The translations under genes were made by a program, and so were the position numbers. Positions 14,442-20,180 of a stretch of DNA of 20,180 nucleotides are shown here, in pieces (positions within the stretch are counted from its first letter, which is position 1; each line of letters opens with the position of its first letter). Origin of the DNA: Oscillospiraceae bacterium (GTDB taxonomy: Bacteria; Bacillota; Clostridia; Oscillospirales; Ruminococcaceae); the NCBI GenBank assembly GCA_003531585.1, contig DQFX01000040.1:1-20180 (forward strand), given 5' to 3'. The notes under the pieces are model-generated. The model was not told the DNA's origin. It was given only the letters and a program-made list of their open reading frames with translations, and searched no databases.

Positions 14442-15719
14442 ATGAATATTCTGGTAGTAGGCGGCGGCGGACGCGAACATGCGATAATCACCGCGCTCTC
14501 AAAGTCTCCAAAGGTAGAGAAGATCTGGGCTGCGCCCGGAAACGGCGGTATCTCCGCGCTGGCTGAGTGCTTCCCGGTCAAGGCGACCGACCTTGACGGA
14601 ATACTCGGCCTCGCAAAGAAGCTGAACCCCGACTTTGTCTTCGTGGCTCCCGACGATCCCCTTGTAATGGGCATGGTGGACAGGCTCAACGAAGCGGGCT
14701 TCAGGACCTTCGGACCCCGCGCCAACGCCGCTATCCTCGAGGGAAGCAAGGTGTTCTCAAAGGCGCTGATGAAGAAGTACGGTATCCCCACTGCGGGCTA
14801 CGAGACCTTCACCGACGCTGACAAGGCGATCGAGTACATAAAGGCGCAGAACAGCTACCCTGCCGTTATCAAGTGCGACGGTCTGGCGCTCGGCAAGGGC
14901 GTTATCATCGCGAAGGATTTTGAAGAGGCTGAGGCGGCTGTAAAGTCCATGCTGCTTGACGGCAAGTTCGGGAAATCCGGCAGCGAGATAGTTGTCGAGG
15001 AATTCATGACCGGTCCGGAGGTCACAGTGCTGGCGTTCACCGACGGCAAGACCGTAAAGCCGATGATATCCTCCATGGATCACAAGCGCGCCAACGACAA
15101 CGACGAGGGTCTGAACACCGGCGGAATGGGCACGATAGCTCCGAATCCCTGCTACACCGATGCATTCAAGGCGGAGTGCATGGAGAAGATCTTCAAGCCG
15201 ACCATCGCCGCAATGCAGAAGGAAGGACGTCCGTTCAAGGGCTGCCTGTACTTCGGGCTTATGCTGACCCCGAACGGCGCGAAGGTCGTAGAGTACAACT
15301 GCCGCTTTGGCGACCCTGAGACCCAGGTAGTTCTTCCGCTGCTTGAGACCGACCTTGTCGACATCATGGAAGCTGTATGGGAAGAAAAGCTGGATCAGCT
15401 CGACATCAAGTGGAGCGACAAGTCCTGCGCGTGCGTGGTTATCGCAAGCGGCGGCTACCCTGAGAAGTACGAGACGGGCAAGGAGATCTCCGGTCTGGAC
15501 GAGAAAGGACAGTCTCCCCTGGCATACGTTTACCACGCGGGAACCAAGCTGGAAAACGGAAAGTACTACACCGCCGGCGGCAGAGTTCTCGGCGTGACCG
15601 CGACCGGCGCTGACCTCCGCGAAGCTCTGGACAAGGCTTACAAGGCGGTCGACGCCATTACATTTGAAAAGGCTCATCACCGCAATGACATAGGTCAGCG
15701 TGCGCTCAAGGCGCTCTGA
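14442..15719 (+). CDS. purD: Phosphoribosylamine-glycine ligase (GAR synthetase)
   Basis: This cytosolic enzyme joins phosphoribosylamine and glycine with ATP in the second step of de novo purine synthesis. At 425 residues it has the normal single-domain-protein length. The N-terminus MNILVVGGGGREHAI is diagnostic. The ATP-grasp domain shows FSKALMKKYGIPTAGY, PAVIKCDGLALGKGVII and VVEEFMTGPEVTVLAFTDG. The metal- and phosphate-binding motif is DNDEGLNTGGMGTIAPNP, followed by VVEYNCRFGDPETQVVLP. The C-terminal end GQRALKAL is typical. AAAGGA lies upstream, with longer than usual spacing. The gene has its own promoter and is not in a pur cluster here; a small membrane protein gene follows after 12 bases. 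Confidence 0.96.
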   Translation: MNILVVGGGGREHAIITALSKSPKVEKIWAAPGNGGISALAECFPVKATDLDGILGLAKKLNPDFVFVAPDDPLVMGMVDRLNEAGFRTFGPRANAAILEGSKVFSKALMKKYGIPTAGYETFTDADKAIEYIKAQNSYPAVIKCDGLALGKGVIIAKDFEEAEAAVKSMLLDGKFGKSGSEIVVEEFMTGPEVTVLAFTDGKTVKPMISSMDHKRANDNDEGLNTGGMGTIAPNPCYTDAFKAECMEKIFKPTIAAMQKEGRPFKGCLYFGLMLTPNGAKVVEYNCRFGDPETQVVLPLLETDLVDIMEAVWEEKLDQLDIKWSDKSCACVVIASGGYPEKYETGKEISGLDEKGQSPLAYVYHAGTKLENGKYYTAGGRVLGVTATGADLREALDKAYKAVDAITFEKAHHRNDIGQRALKAL

Positions 15720-15731
15720 TGGGGTGACGGA

Positions 15732-16148
15732 ATGAAGAAAACCATAACTGCGCTTTCACTGCTGAGCGGGCTTGTAGCCGTGCTTTCCGTGATACTGAAC
15801 ATTCAGGTCCTTTTCAACGGGAATAGCTGGTTTTTCCGGTTCGCGATGTTCTCTATCACCCGCGGGGGCGGATTCATGGGGTACCTGGGCAACCTGATGA
15901 GCATGCTGATAGTTGCGCTGGGATTCGGCGTGATGTGCGTGTGCGGGCTGCGCGCCGTGAAGGGTCACGGAATGAAGGTGATCAGGAGCGCGCTCACTGC
16001 GGGCGCATTCATGACCGTGATGGCGATAATCTCGCTGATATGCAGCATTTCGAAGGGAATATTCAATTTCGGAGATATCATCGTGCTGGCAATGCCCGCG
16101 GTGTATACGTTCTGCCTGTTTTCCGCGAGCGATAAGCTCGGGGAATAA
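15732..16148 (+). CDS. Small four-helix membrane protein, unknown function
   Basis: I do not recognise a family. The 138-residue protein has a short basic N-terminus (MKKT) and four hydrophobic segments at about residues 5-26, 50-72, 84-106 and 115-133, so it is predicted to be an integral membrane protein. A glycine-rich loop (RGGGFMGYLG) connects helices 1 and 2. The gene starts 12 bases after purD, with GGGGTGACGGA before its ATG, and probably shares the purD transcript. A strong terminator lies about 170 bases downstream. The link with purD may be no more than co-transcription. Confidence 0.75.
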   Translation: MKKTITALSLLSGLVAVLSVILNIQVLFNGNSWFFRFAMFSITRGGGFMGYLGNLMSMLIVALGFGVMCVCGLRAVKGHGMKVIRSALTAGAFMTVMAIISLICSISKGIFNFGDIIVLAMPAVYTFCLFSASDKLGE

Positions 16149-16320
16149 GCGGATCCGGAATGATGTGCGTTTCGTGCGGATTTATAATGACGGGCAGATG
16201 TTAATTGACAGGAAACACGTGGCTTGAAATAAGGTGGAAGAAACCGAAATAAACCGTCAACAGCCGGGAAAAACGGCGTAACAGAGCCGTTTGTGAGTGC
16301 AATGTAATGCACGTGAATAG

Positions 16321-16364
16321 AAAAAGCGCCGAGAGTGGCTGTCAATCACTTTCGGCGCTTTTTT
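16321..16364. terminator. Terminator of the purD-membrane protein unit
   Basis: AAAAAGCGCCGAGAGTG (16321-16337) pairs with CACTTTCGGCGCTTTTT (16347-16363) with a single G-T pair and a nine-base loop. The T run reads on the plus strand; the A run makes it work in both directions. It ends transcription from the purD side. Confidence 0.88.
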
Positions 16365-16426
16365 GCTGTTAAACGGACGAAACGAACGAAATAGATTTTG
16401 TCAACCAAACAGTTGGCTTACCTGCA

Positions 16427-16461
16427 AAAACGGCGCGGAAACATTCAATCCGCGCCGTTTT
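16427..16461. terminator. Second hairpin terminator, facing folA
   Basis: AAAACGGCGCGGA (16427-16439) pairs perfectly with TCCGCGCCGTTTT (16449-16461) around a nine-base loop. On the minus strand the stem is followed by TTTTTGC, so it can end the folA transcript about 265 bases after the folA stop. It may also act on the plus strand. Confidence 0.78.
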
Positions 16462-16633
16462 CAGTGGTCTGAAAAAAACAGCTCTGAATAAGTGTTACTT
16501 TATGCGTTCTTTTCAAGCCGTTTTGTTGATTTTCTTTTCTTGTATTTTGCCTGTCAGTTTTTTGCGTGGCAGACTACATTTTGGTATCGCCCTAGAGGTT
16601 TCCCCCGCAGGCAACATATAGTCGTGCTTGTCC

Positions 16634-16661
16634 TCCGAAACAGTCCGATGAAGTGTTTCGG
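16634..16661. repeat. Short palindromic repeat sharing a 13-base core with the window end
   Basis: CCGAAACA (16635-16642) and TGTTTCGG (16654-16661) form a perfect stem. The 13 bases TCCGAAACAGTCC (16634-16646) recur exactly at 20160-20172. The two copies suggest a dispersed intergenic repeat, of which this is a diverged copy. Confidence 0.5.
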
Positions 16662-16727
16662 GAAGAATAATGCACCCACAAACAACAATTTGCCAGCCCA
16701 TATTCTCAGCAAATCAAAATTGCGGTA

Positions 16728-17210
16728 TCACTTCTTCCTGATATAGTGGAAGAATCTGATATTCCTGCACTCGGAACTCATAACCGGAGAGGTCTCGACG
16801 ATCTCCCAATCCCTATCGTGCTCGAGGTCTGTGAAGAACACATCACCGTTAAAGCTCTCGTAGATCCTCGTGATGAACGCCTCGCCGCAGTACGGCAGAA
16901 GCTCACGGTATATCTCGCCGCCGCCGATCACGAACACCTTGCCCTCCGCCTTTTCAGCGAACCCGAGGAACTCCTCAACGCTTCCGAATACCTGCGCGCC
17001 GTCAAGCTGCTTCACACTGCGGGAGATCACGCAGTTTACCCTCCCGGGAAGCGGCTTAGCGCCTATGCTCTCCCAGGTCTTTCGACCCATAACTACCGTG
17101 GAATTCGCGGTGGTTTCTCTGAAGAACTTCATATCCTCCGGGATATGCGCAAGAAGTCCGCCGTCTCTGCCGATTGCCCAGTCGCTGTCCGCTGCAAGAA
17201 TTATAGTCAT
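16728..17210 (-). CDS. folA: Dihydrofolate reductase
   Basis: This cytosolic enzyme reduces dihydrofolate to tetrahydrofolate with NADPH, feeding purine and thymidylate synthesis. The 160-residue protein has the normal length and contains the full signature. It opens with TIILAADSDWAIGRDGGLLAHIPED, in which D26 is the catalytic acid. The NADPH-binding VVMGRKTWESIG and LPGRVNCVISR follow, then VFVIGGGEIYRELLPYC and ITRIYESFNGDVFF. The ATG has AGGAGG nine bases upstream and lies about 30 bases from its promoter start. No thyA gene is adjacent, so folA stands alone here as a single-gene unit. Confidence 0.97.
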   Translation of the reverse strand: MTIILAADSDWAIGRDGGLLAHIPEDMKFFRETTANSTVVMGRKTWESIGAKPLPGRVNCVISRSVKQLDGAQVFGSVEEFLGFAEKAEGKVFVIGGGEIYRELLPYCGEAFITRIYESFNGDVFFTDLEHDRDWEIVETSPVMSSECRNIRFFHYIRKK

Positions 17211-17246
17211 TTTTATGTCCTCCTGGAATAATTAATTTACACTAAT

Positions 17247-17275
17247 ATGATACTATTTTTGAGGGCGGTTGTCAA
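17247..17275 (-). promoter_or_regulatory. Promoter of folA
   Basis: On the minus strand TTGACA (complement of 17270-17275) and TATCAT (complement of 17247-17252) are 17 bases apart. The expected start is about 30 bases before the folA ATG. Confidence 0.8.
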
Positions 17276-17315
17276 GTCCTGAATTCTGCGTCTGCTTACT
17301 TTCTGACTTAATTAC

Positions 17316-17344
17316 TTGACACAGAACACCCGGAATGATATAAT
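17316..17344 (+). promoter_or_regulatory. Consensus sigma-A promoter of the glycosyltransferase gene
   Basis: TTGACA (17316-17321) and TATAAT (17339-17344) are separated by 17 bases, a perfect consensus. Its position rules out start codons before about 17351, which settles the glycosyltransferase start. Confidence 0.88.
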
Positions 17345-17381
17345 GTCTATAGTTACTTCGGCAATACGAAAAGAGGACAAA

Positions 17382-18353
17382 ATGATTCCCAGATTAATAA
17401 TTGTTATCCCCTGCTACAATGAGCAGGAGGTGCTTCCTATAACTGCACCGCAGTTCCTTGCGAAAATAAACCAGCTTGCCTCCGAAGGGCTTATTTCCGG
17501 CGACAGCCGCGTGATGTTCGTAAACGACGGCAGCAAGGACGATACCTGGAACATAATCCAGCAGCTCGCCGACCAGGACGAACACTACATTGGCATTGCC
17601 CAGAGCCGCAACCGCGGACATCAGAACGCCGTGCTGGCGGGTCTCATGGAAGCAAAGGATATGTGCGATATCACAATAAGCATTGACTGCGATGGTCAGG
17701 ACGACATCAACGCGATGGACGAAATGGTCAAGGCGTATCTCGAAGGCTGCGAGATAGTCTACGGAGTGCGCTCCAAGCGGGACACCGACACTTTCTTCAA
17801 ACGCTTCACCGCGGAGAGCTTCTACAAACTGCTGAATTCTATGGGAGCCGAGGTGGTATACAATCACGCAGATTACAGGCTGATAAGCTCCCGGGCGCTC
17901 CAGGAGCTGGCGAAATTCAAGGAGGTCAACATTTTCCTCCGCGGAATGGTGCCGCTTGTTGGATTCAAGAGCACCAGCGTCTACTACGAGCGCAGCGAGC
18001 GCGCGGCGGGAAAGTCCCATTATCCGCTCAGCAAAATGCTGGCTCTGGCGTTCGACGGAATAACCAGTCTCTCGATAAAGCCCATCAAAATGATAATCGG
18101 CATGGGAGTTATCGTGGCATTCATCAGCTTCATCGGGATAATCTGGGCGGTGGTGGAGGCTATCCTCGGAAAAACCGTAATGGGGTGGGCTTCCACAACA
18201 TGCATTATCTGCTTCCTAAGCGGAGTTCAGCTCATCTCGGTGGGAGTTATCGGCGAATACATCGGGAAAATCTACATGGAAGTAAAGCAACGTCCGCGGT
18301 ACATTATCAGCGACCGCACCTGGGAGCGTCACGACAGCGAAGATATCAGCTAG
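17382..18353 (+). CDS. Family 2 glycosyltransferase with two C-terminal membrane helices
   Basis: This is a GT-A-fold glycosyltransferase of the GtrB/dolichol-phosphate-mannose-synthase-like group, which usually transfers a sugar from a nucleotide donor to a polyprenyl phosphate on the inner membrane face. It shows RLIIVIPCYNEQEVLP at the N-terminus, VMFVNDGSKDDTW and SRNRGHQNAVLAGL. The metal/donor motif is ISIDCDGQDD, followed by YGVRSKRDTDTFFKR. Two hydrophobic helices follow (MIIGMGVIVAFISFIGIIWA and TCIICFLSGVQLISVGVIGEY), and the protein ends with GKIYMEVKQRPRYII, as in this group. An open frame extends upstream to 17316, but that start lies in the -35 box. The ATG at 17382 has GAGGA four bases upstream and gives 323 residues. 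It is a single-gene unit ending at a strong terminator. Sugar and acceptor are unknown. Confidence 0.92.
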   Translation: MIPRLIIVIPCYNEQEVLPITAPQFLAKINQLASEGLISGDSRVMFVNDGSKDDTWNIIQQLADQDEHYIGIAQSRNRGHQNAVLAGLMEAKDMCDITISIDCDGQDDINAMDEMVKAYLEGCEIVYGVRSKRDTDTFFKRFTAESFYKLLNSMGAEVVYNHADYRLISSRALQELAKFKEVNIFLRGMVPLVGFKSTSVYYERSERAAGKSHYPLSKMLALAFDGITSLSIKPIKMIIGMGVIVAFISFIGIIWAVVEAILGKTVMGWASTTCIICFLSGVQLISVGVIGEYIGKIYMEVKQRPRYIISDRTWERHDSEDIS

Positions 18354-18383
18354 CAGTCCATGACGTCAGGATCCACAAGGCCA

Positions 18384-18419
18384 AAAAAAGGCGGCTTTTC
18401 GCAAAAGCCGTCCTTTTTT
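18384..18419. terminator. Bidirectional terminator between glycosyltransferase and EI-like genes
   Basis: AAAAAAGG and GGCTTTT (18384-18399) pair with AAAAGCC and CCTTTTTT (18403-18419) around CGC, with a small internal bulge. It has A and T runs on both sides and lies between two converging genes. Confidence 0.88.
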
Positions 18420-18445
18420 ATCGAATTGTGGCTGTATGATTAAGG

Positions 18446-19954
18446 TTATACTTCGAGGTCTACTTCGGTGACGCGCTTTCTTACCTCTGCGAGCCTGTCC
18501 GGCGTAACGCAGAAGTTGTCGATACCCATTCTGAGAAAATCCCCGGTAAGCGAGGTGTCTCCAGCAAGGGAGCCGCAGATTCCTATTCGCGCTCCGTTCT
18601 TCACCGCGTTGCGGGCGCTGTTTCCTATCAGCCGCATTACGGCCTCAAGCTGACCGTCTGCGAAATCCGGTGAGAAACAGTCTTCCTCGTAGCAGGCGAG
18701 AGTGTGCCGTGCGATACTATCGCTGTCGATGATGAAAAAGTCCGCCATTGGAGCCAGACAGTCGCTTATAATCGCAGCGGCGGGTATCTCCACCATGAAG
18801 CCTATCTTGACGTTTTCGGAGCACTTCACTCCTTCCGCGCGGAGTTCCATTTTGGCGTCATCGCACGCCGCAAGGATTTTCCGCGCTTCCGGCACGCTGG
18901 TTATCATCGGGAACAATATCCCAGGCTCTCCGTGGGACGCCGCACGGAATACGGCGCGTATCTGCTGGTCGTACTTGATCTGGCGGTCGGGGTCTTTAGG
19001 GCTTATAACCGGCATTCTGATGATAGCCCGGCAGTCCGGAGTGCGCTCTGCGATAGCGCGGTAGTATTCATACTGCTTCGTTTCGTCGCTGAGCAGCGGG
19101 CAGCCAAACACTGCGATCCCGTCGGCATATTCCGGAAGCGGAGCGCACGGATCGTCCACTGAGTATATCGAAACATGCGTTCCATCTGCTGTGTGCGTTC
19201 CCTCGGAGGTATCCGTTGATTTTTCCTGCGGAGCGGTCAGCTTGCTGAGAATCCCGGCGTCCGGCTCGAGGATAACTTCGCCGGAGAATCCGTCTACCAA
19301 CGCCTGCTCCCCTGGGCGTATATTCGCAAGGAATTCGTCGCCTATCCCGATAACCGTCGGAATATTCATGCTGTGGGCAAGTATCGCGGTATGGGATATC
19401 GCGGAGCCGTGAGCGGTCACGAGCGCGGCGATGTTCCGGCGTTCGAGAGCTGCAGTTTCACTTGGGGTGAGGTCGTCGGCGCACACCACGGAGTTTTCCG
19501 GAACCCACGGGAAATCCATGGGGGTATCGGTGAGTATTGAGAGGAGGCGGTTTGAAACGTCGCGGACATCGGCGGAACGCGCCCGCATGTATTCGTTGTC
19601 CATTGCCTCGAGCATCTGGGCGAATACGTCGGAAGTGCGTGCAACGGCGTATTCTGCGTTGACCTGCTCGGAGCGGATCATGCCTTCTATGGAACCGTTG
19701 TAGTCTTCGTCCTCCAGCATCATCATGTGAATGTTGAATATCTGGGCGTTTGATTCGCCGATTTCGTCCAGGAACAGTTCATACAATTGCTGGAGCTGTT
19801 CTGTGGCAACGATACGTGCGGCTTCGACGCGTTTTAGTTCTGTGGATATATCGTCGACGTGCATGCGTTCTGCGGACAGCTTCGGCTTTCTGAGAATGCA
19901 GATAAGGCCGCATACAGCGGCGTCATATACGCTTTTGCCGGTGAAAACTGTCAT
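18446..19954 (-). CDS. Diverged PTS Enzyme I-like protein (PEP-utilising family)
   Basis: The overall layout is that of Enzyme I: an N-terminal helical domain, a phosphohistidine swivel domain and a C-terminal PEP-binding barrel. The swivel motif TAHGSAISHTAILAHSMNIP keeps the phosphorylated histidine (H188). The barrel keeps FMVEIPAAAIISD (metal-ligand E389) and GICGSLAGD (active-site C460). However, the family motif RTEFL is replaced by FGCPLLS (about 283-289) and the GGDK...GYRAIR stretch is missing. NDLTQYT has become SDSIARHT, and CGEMAGD has become CGSLAGD. At 502 residues it is 40-70 shorter than typical Enzyme I. A true Enzyme I is therefore doubtful; it may be a paralogue with altered substrate or a regulatory role. 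The ATG has AAAGGAG upstream. No HPr gene is adjacent. I leave the symbol blank because ptsI activity is not supported. Confidence 0.85.
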   Translation of the reverse strand: MTVFTGKSVYDAAVCGLICILRKPKLSAERMHVDDISTELKRVEAARIVATEQLQQLYELFLDEIGESNAQIFNIHMMMLEDEDYNGSIEGMIRSEQVNAEYAVARTSDVFAQMLEAMDNEYMRARSADVRDVSNRLLSILTDTPMDFPWVPENSVVCADDLTPSETAALERRNIAALVTAHGSAISHTAILAHSMNIPTVIGIGDEFLANIRPGEQALVDGFSGEVILEPDAGILSKLTAPQEKSTDTSEGTHTADGTHVSIYSVDDPCAPLPEYADGIAVFGCPLLSDETKQYEYYRAIAERTPDCRAIIRMPVISPKDPDRQIKYDQQIRAVFRAASHGEPGILFPMITSVPEARKILAACDDAKMELRAEGVKCSENVKIGFMVEIPAAAIISDCLAPMADFFIIDSDSIARHTLACYEEDCFSPDFADGQLEAVMRLIGNSARNAVKNGARIGICGSLAGDTSLTGDFLRMGIDNFCVTPDRLAEVRKRVTEVDLEV

Positions 19955-19994
19955 AATGGTCCACTCCTTTGCAGAATGTCATGCTTCCTTTCCT

Positions 19995-20032
19995 TATGTT
20001 ATAATTATAACATATTCCGTAAAAATTTTCAA
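19995..20032 (-). promoter_or_regulatory. Promoter of the EI-like gene with a 20-bp palindrome over the -10 box
   Basis: On the minus strand TTGAAA (complement of 20027-20032) and TATAAT (complement of 20004-20009) are 17 bases apart. The -10 box lies inside the perfect palindrome TATGTTATAATTATAACATA (19995-20014), a good candidate for a dimeric repressor site. The operator role is inference. Confidence 0.75.
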
Positions 20033-20159
20033 GTGAAATTTATGATTTTATACAAATATCGATAATATCGGGGAACAAATTTGTGTATCATGTATATTGA
20101 AGAAATGGCGATAGTAATGATATTCGGAGGTAAACTATAATTTAGATGTGTAATGTTCT

Positions 20160-20180
20160 TCCGAAACAGTCCACCGGACT
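20160..20180. repeat. Start of a palindromic repeat, cut by the window end
   Basis: TCCGAAACAGTCC (20160-20172) repeats 16634-16646 exactly. It continues as AGTCC, ACC, GGACT (20168-20180), so a longer hairpin probably extends beyond the window. The rest of 20041-20159 is AT-rich with no gene I can support. Confidence 0.5.

Larger units (their letters stand above)
16149..16727. other. Gene-free region between the purD unit and folA
   Basis: I find no convincing gene here: ORFs of 84 aa (plus) and 62 aa (minus) overlap each other, are rich in rare composition and lack Shine-Dalgarno sites. The stretch contains two long hairpins (16321-16364 and 16427-16461), smaller palindromes (AACGGC at 16272-16277 with GCCGTT at 16286-16291) and a short repeat at 16634-16661. 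The mix suggests terminators and repeat debris rather than coding sequence. Confidence 0.6.

Noticed and set aside
16492..16746. Overlapping 84-aa (plus) and 62-aa (minus) frames in the gene-free region
   Set aside because: They overlap on opposite strands, have odd composition and no ribosome binding sites, and contain a palindromic repeat.
20090..20180. Possible small peptide at 20090-20140 (MYIEEMAIVMIFGGKL) and an open frame from 20146 to the end
   Set aside because: The first has no Shine-Dalgarno. The second has GGAGG at 20126-20130, but 15 bases from the ATG, and runs into a palindromic repeat. Too little is visible to call a gene.

Overview
The window looks like a chromosomal segment from a Gram-positive gut or rumen Clostridia, most like Ruminococcus or another Oscillospiraceae. 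This rests on gene content and style: strong AGGAGG-type ribosome binding sites, several near-perfect TTGACA-17-TATAAT promoters, GC-rich genes with AT-rich spacers, compact metabolic operons and DHFR/EI-type proteins of firmicute flavour. The genus is inferred, not proven. There is no rRNA, tRNA, CRISPR array, integrase or transposase gene.

Layout. Positions 1-3530 hold a minus-strand branched-chain amino acid operon, ilvB-ilvN-ilvC, with a consensus promoter and an end terminator. Its ketol-acid reductoisomerase carries an odd Lys/Ala-rich tail. Positions 3600-6345 hold a minus-strand deoxysugar-phosphate operon: a class II aldolase of the FucA/RhaD type, a broken GNAT acetyltransferase gene and rhamnulokinase rhaB. 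A 179-bp palindromic MITE-like element sits between the GNAT remnant and rhaB. The operon promoter is bracketed by a perfect 13-bp inverted repeat.

Positions 6419-11705 hold a plus-strand two-gene unit and are the most unusual part. The first gene encodes a degenerate SNF2/RapA-like helicase (about 648 aa). The second encodes a 1023-aa GHKL (Hsp90/sacsin/MORC-like) ATPase with a C-terminal CxxC motif. The pair has its own promoter with a candidate operator and its own terminator, and could be an undescribed two-component ATPase/helicase system acting on nucleic acids.

Positions 11745-14336 hold a minus-strand agmatine-to-putrescine operon (aguB, aguA) ending in a small overlapping P-loop kinase-like gene. 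The region 14375-16148 carries purD and a small four-helix membrane protein on the plus strand. A gene-free stretch (16149-16727) holds two strong hairpin terminators and a short palindromic repeat. Then come folA (minus), a membrane-anchored family 2 glycosyltransferase (plus) and a diverged PTS Enzyme I-like protein (minus). The last has kept the phospho-His and the active-site Cys but lost much of the PEP-binding signature. A 20-bp perfect palindrome covers the -10 box of its promoter.

Most units are independent housekeeping operons. The parts that stand out are the helicase/GHKL pair, the degenerate Enzyme I, the MITE/pseudogene junction in the sugar operon and the ilvC tail.
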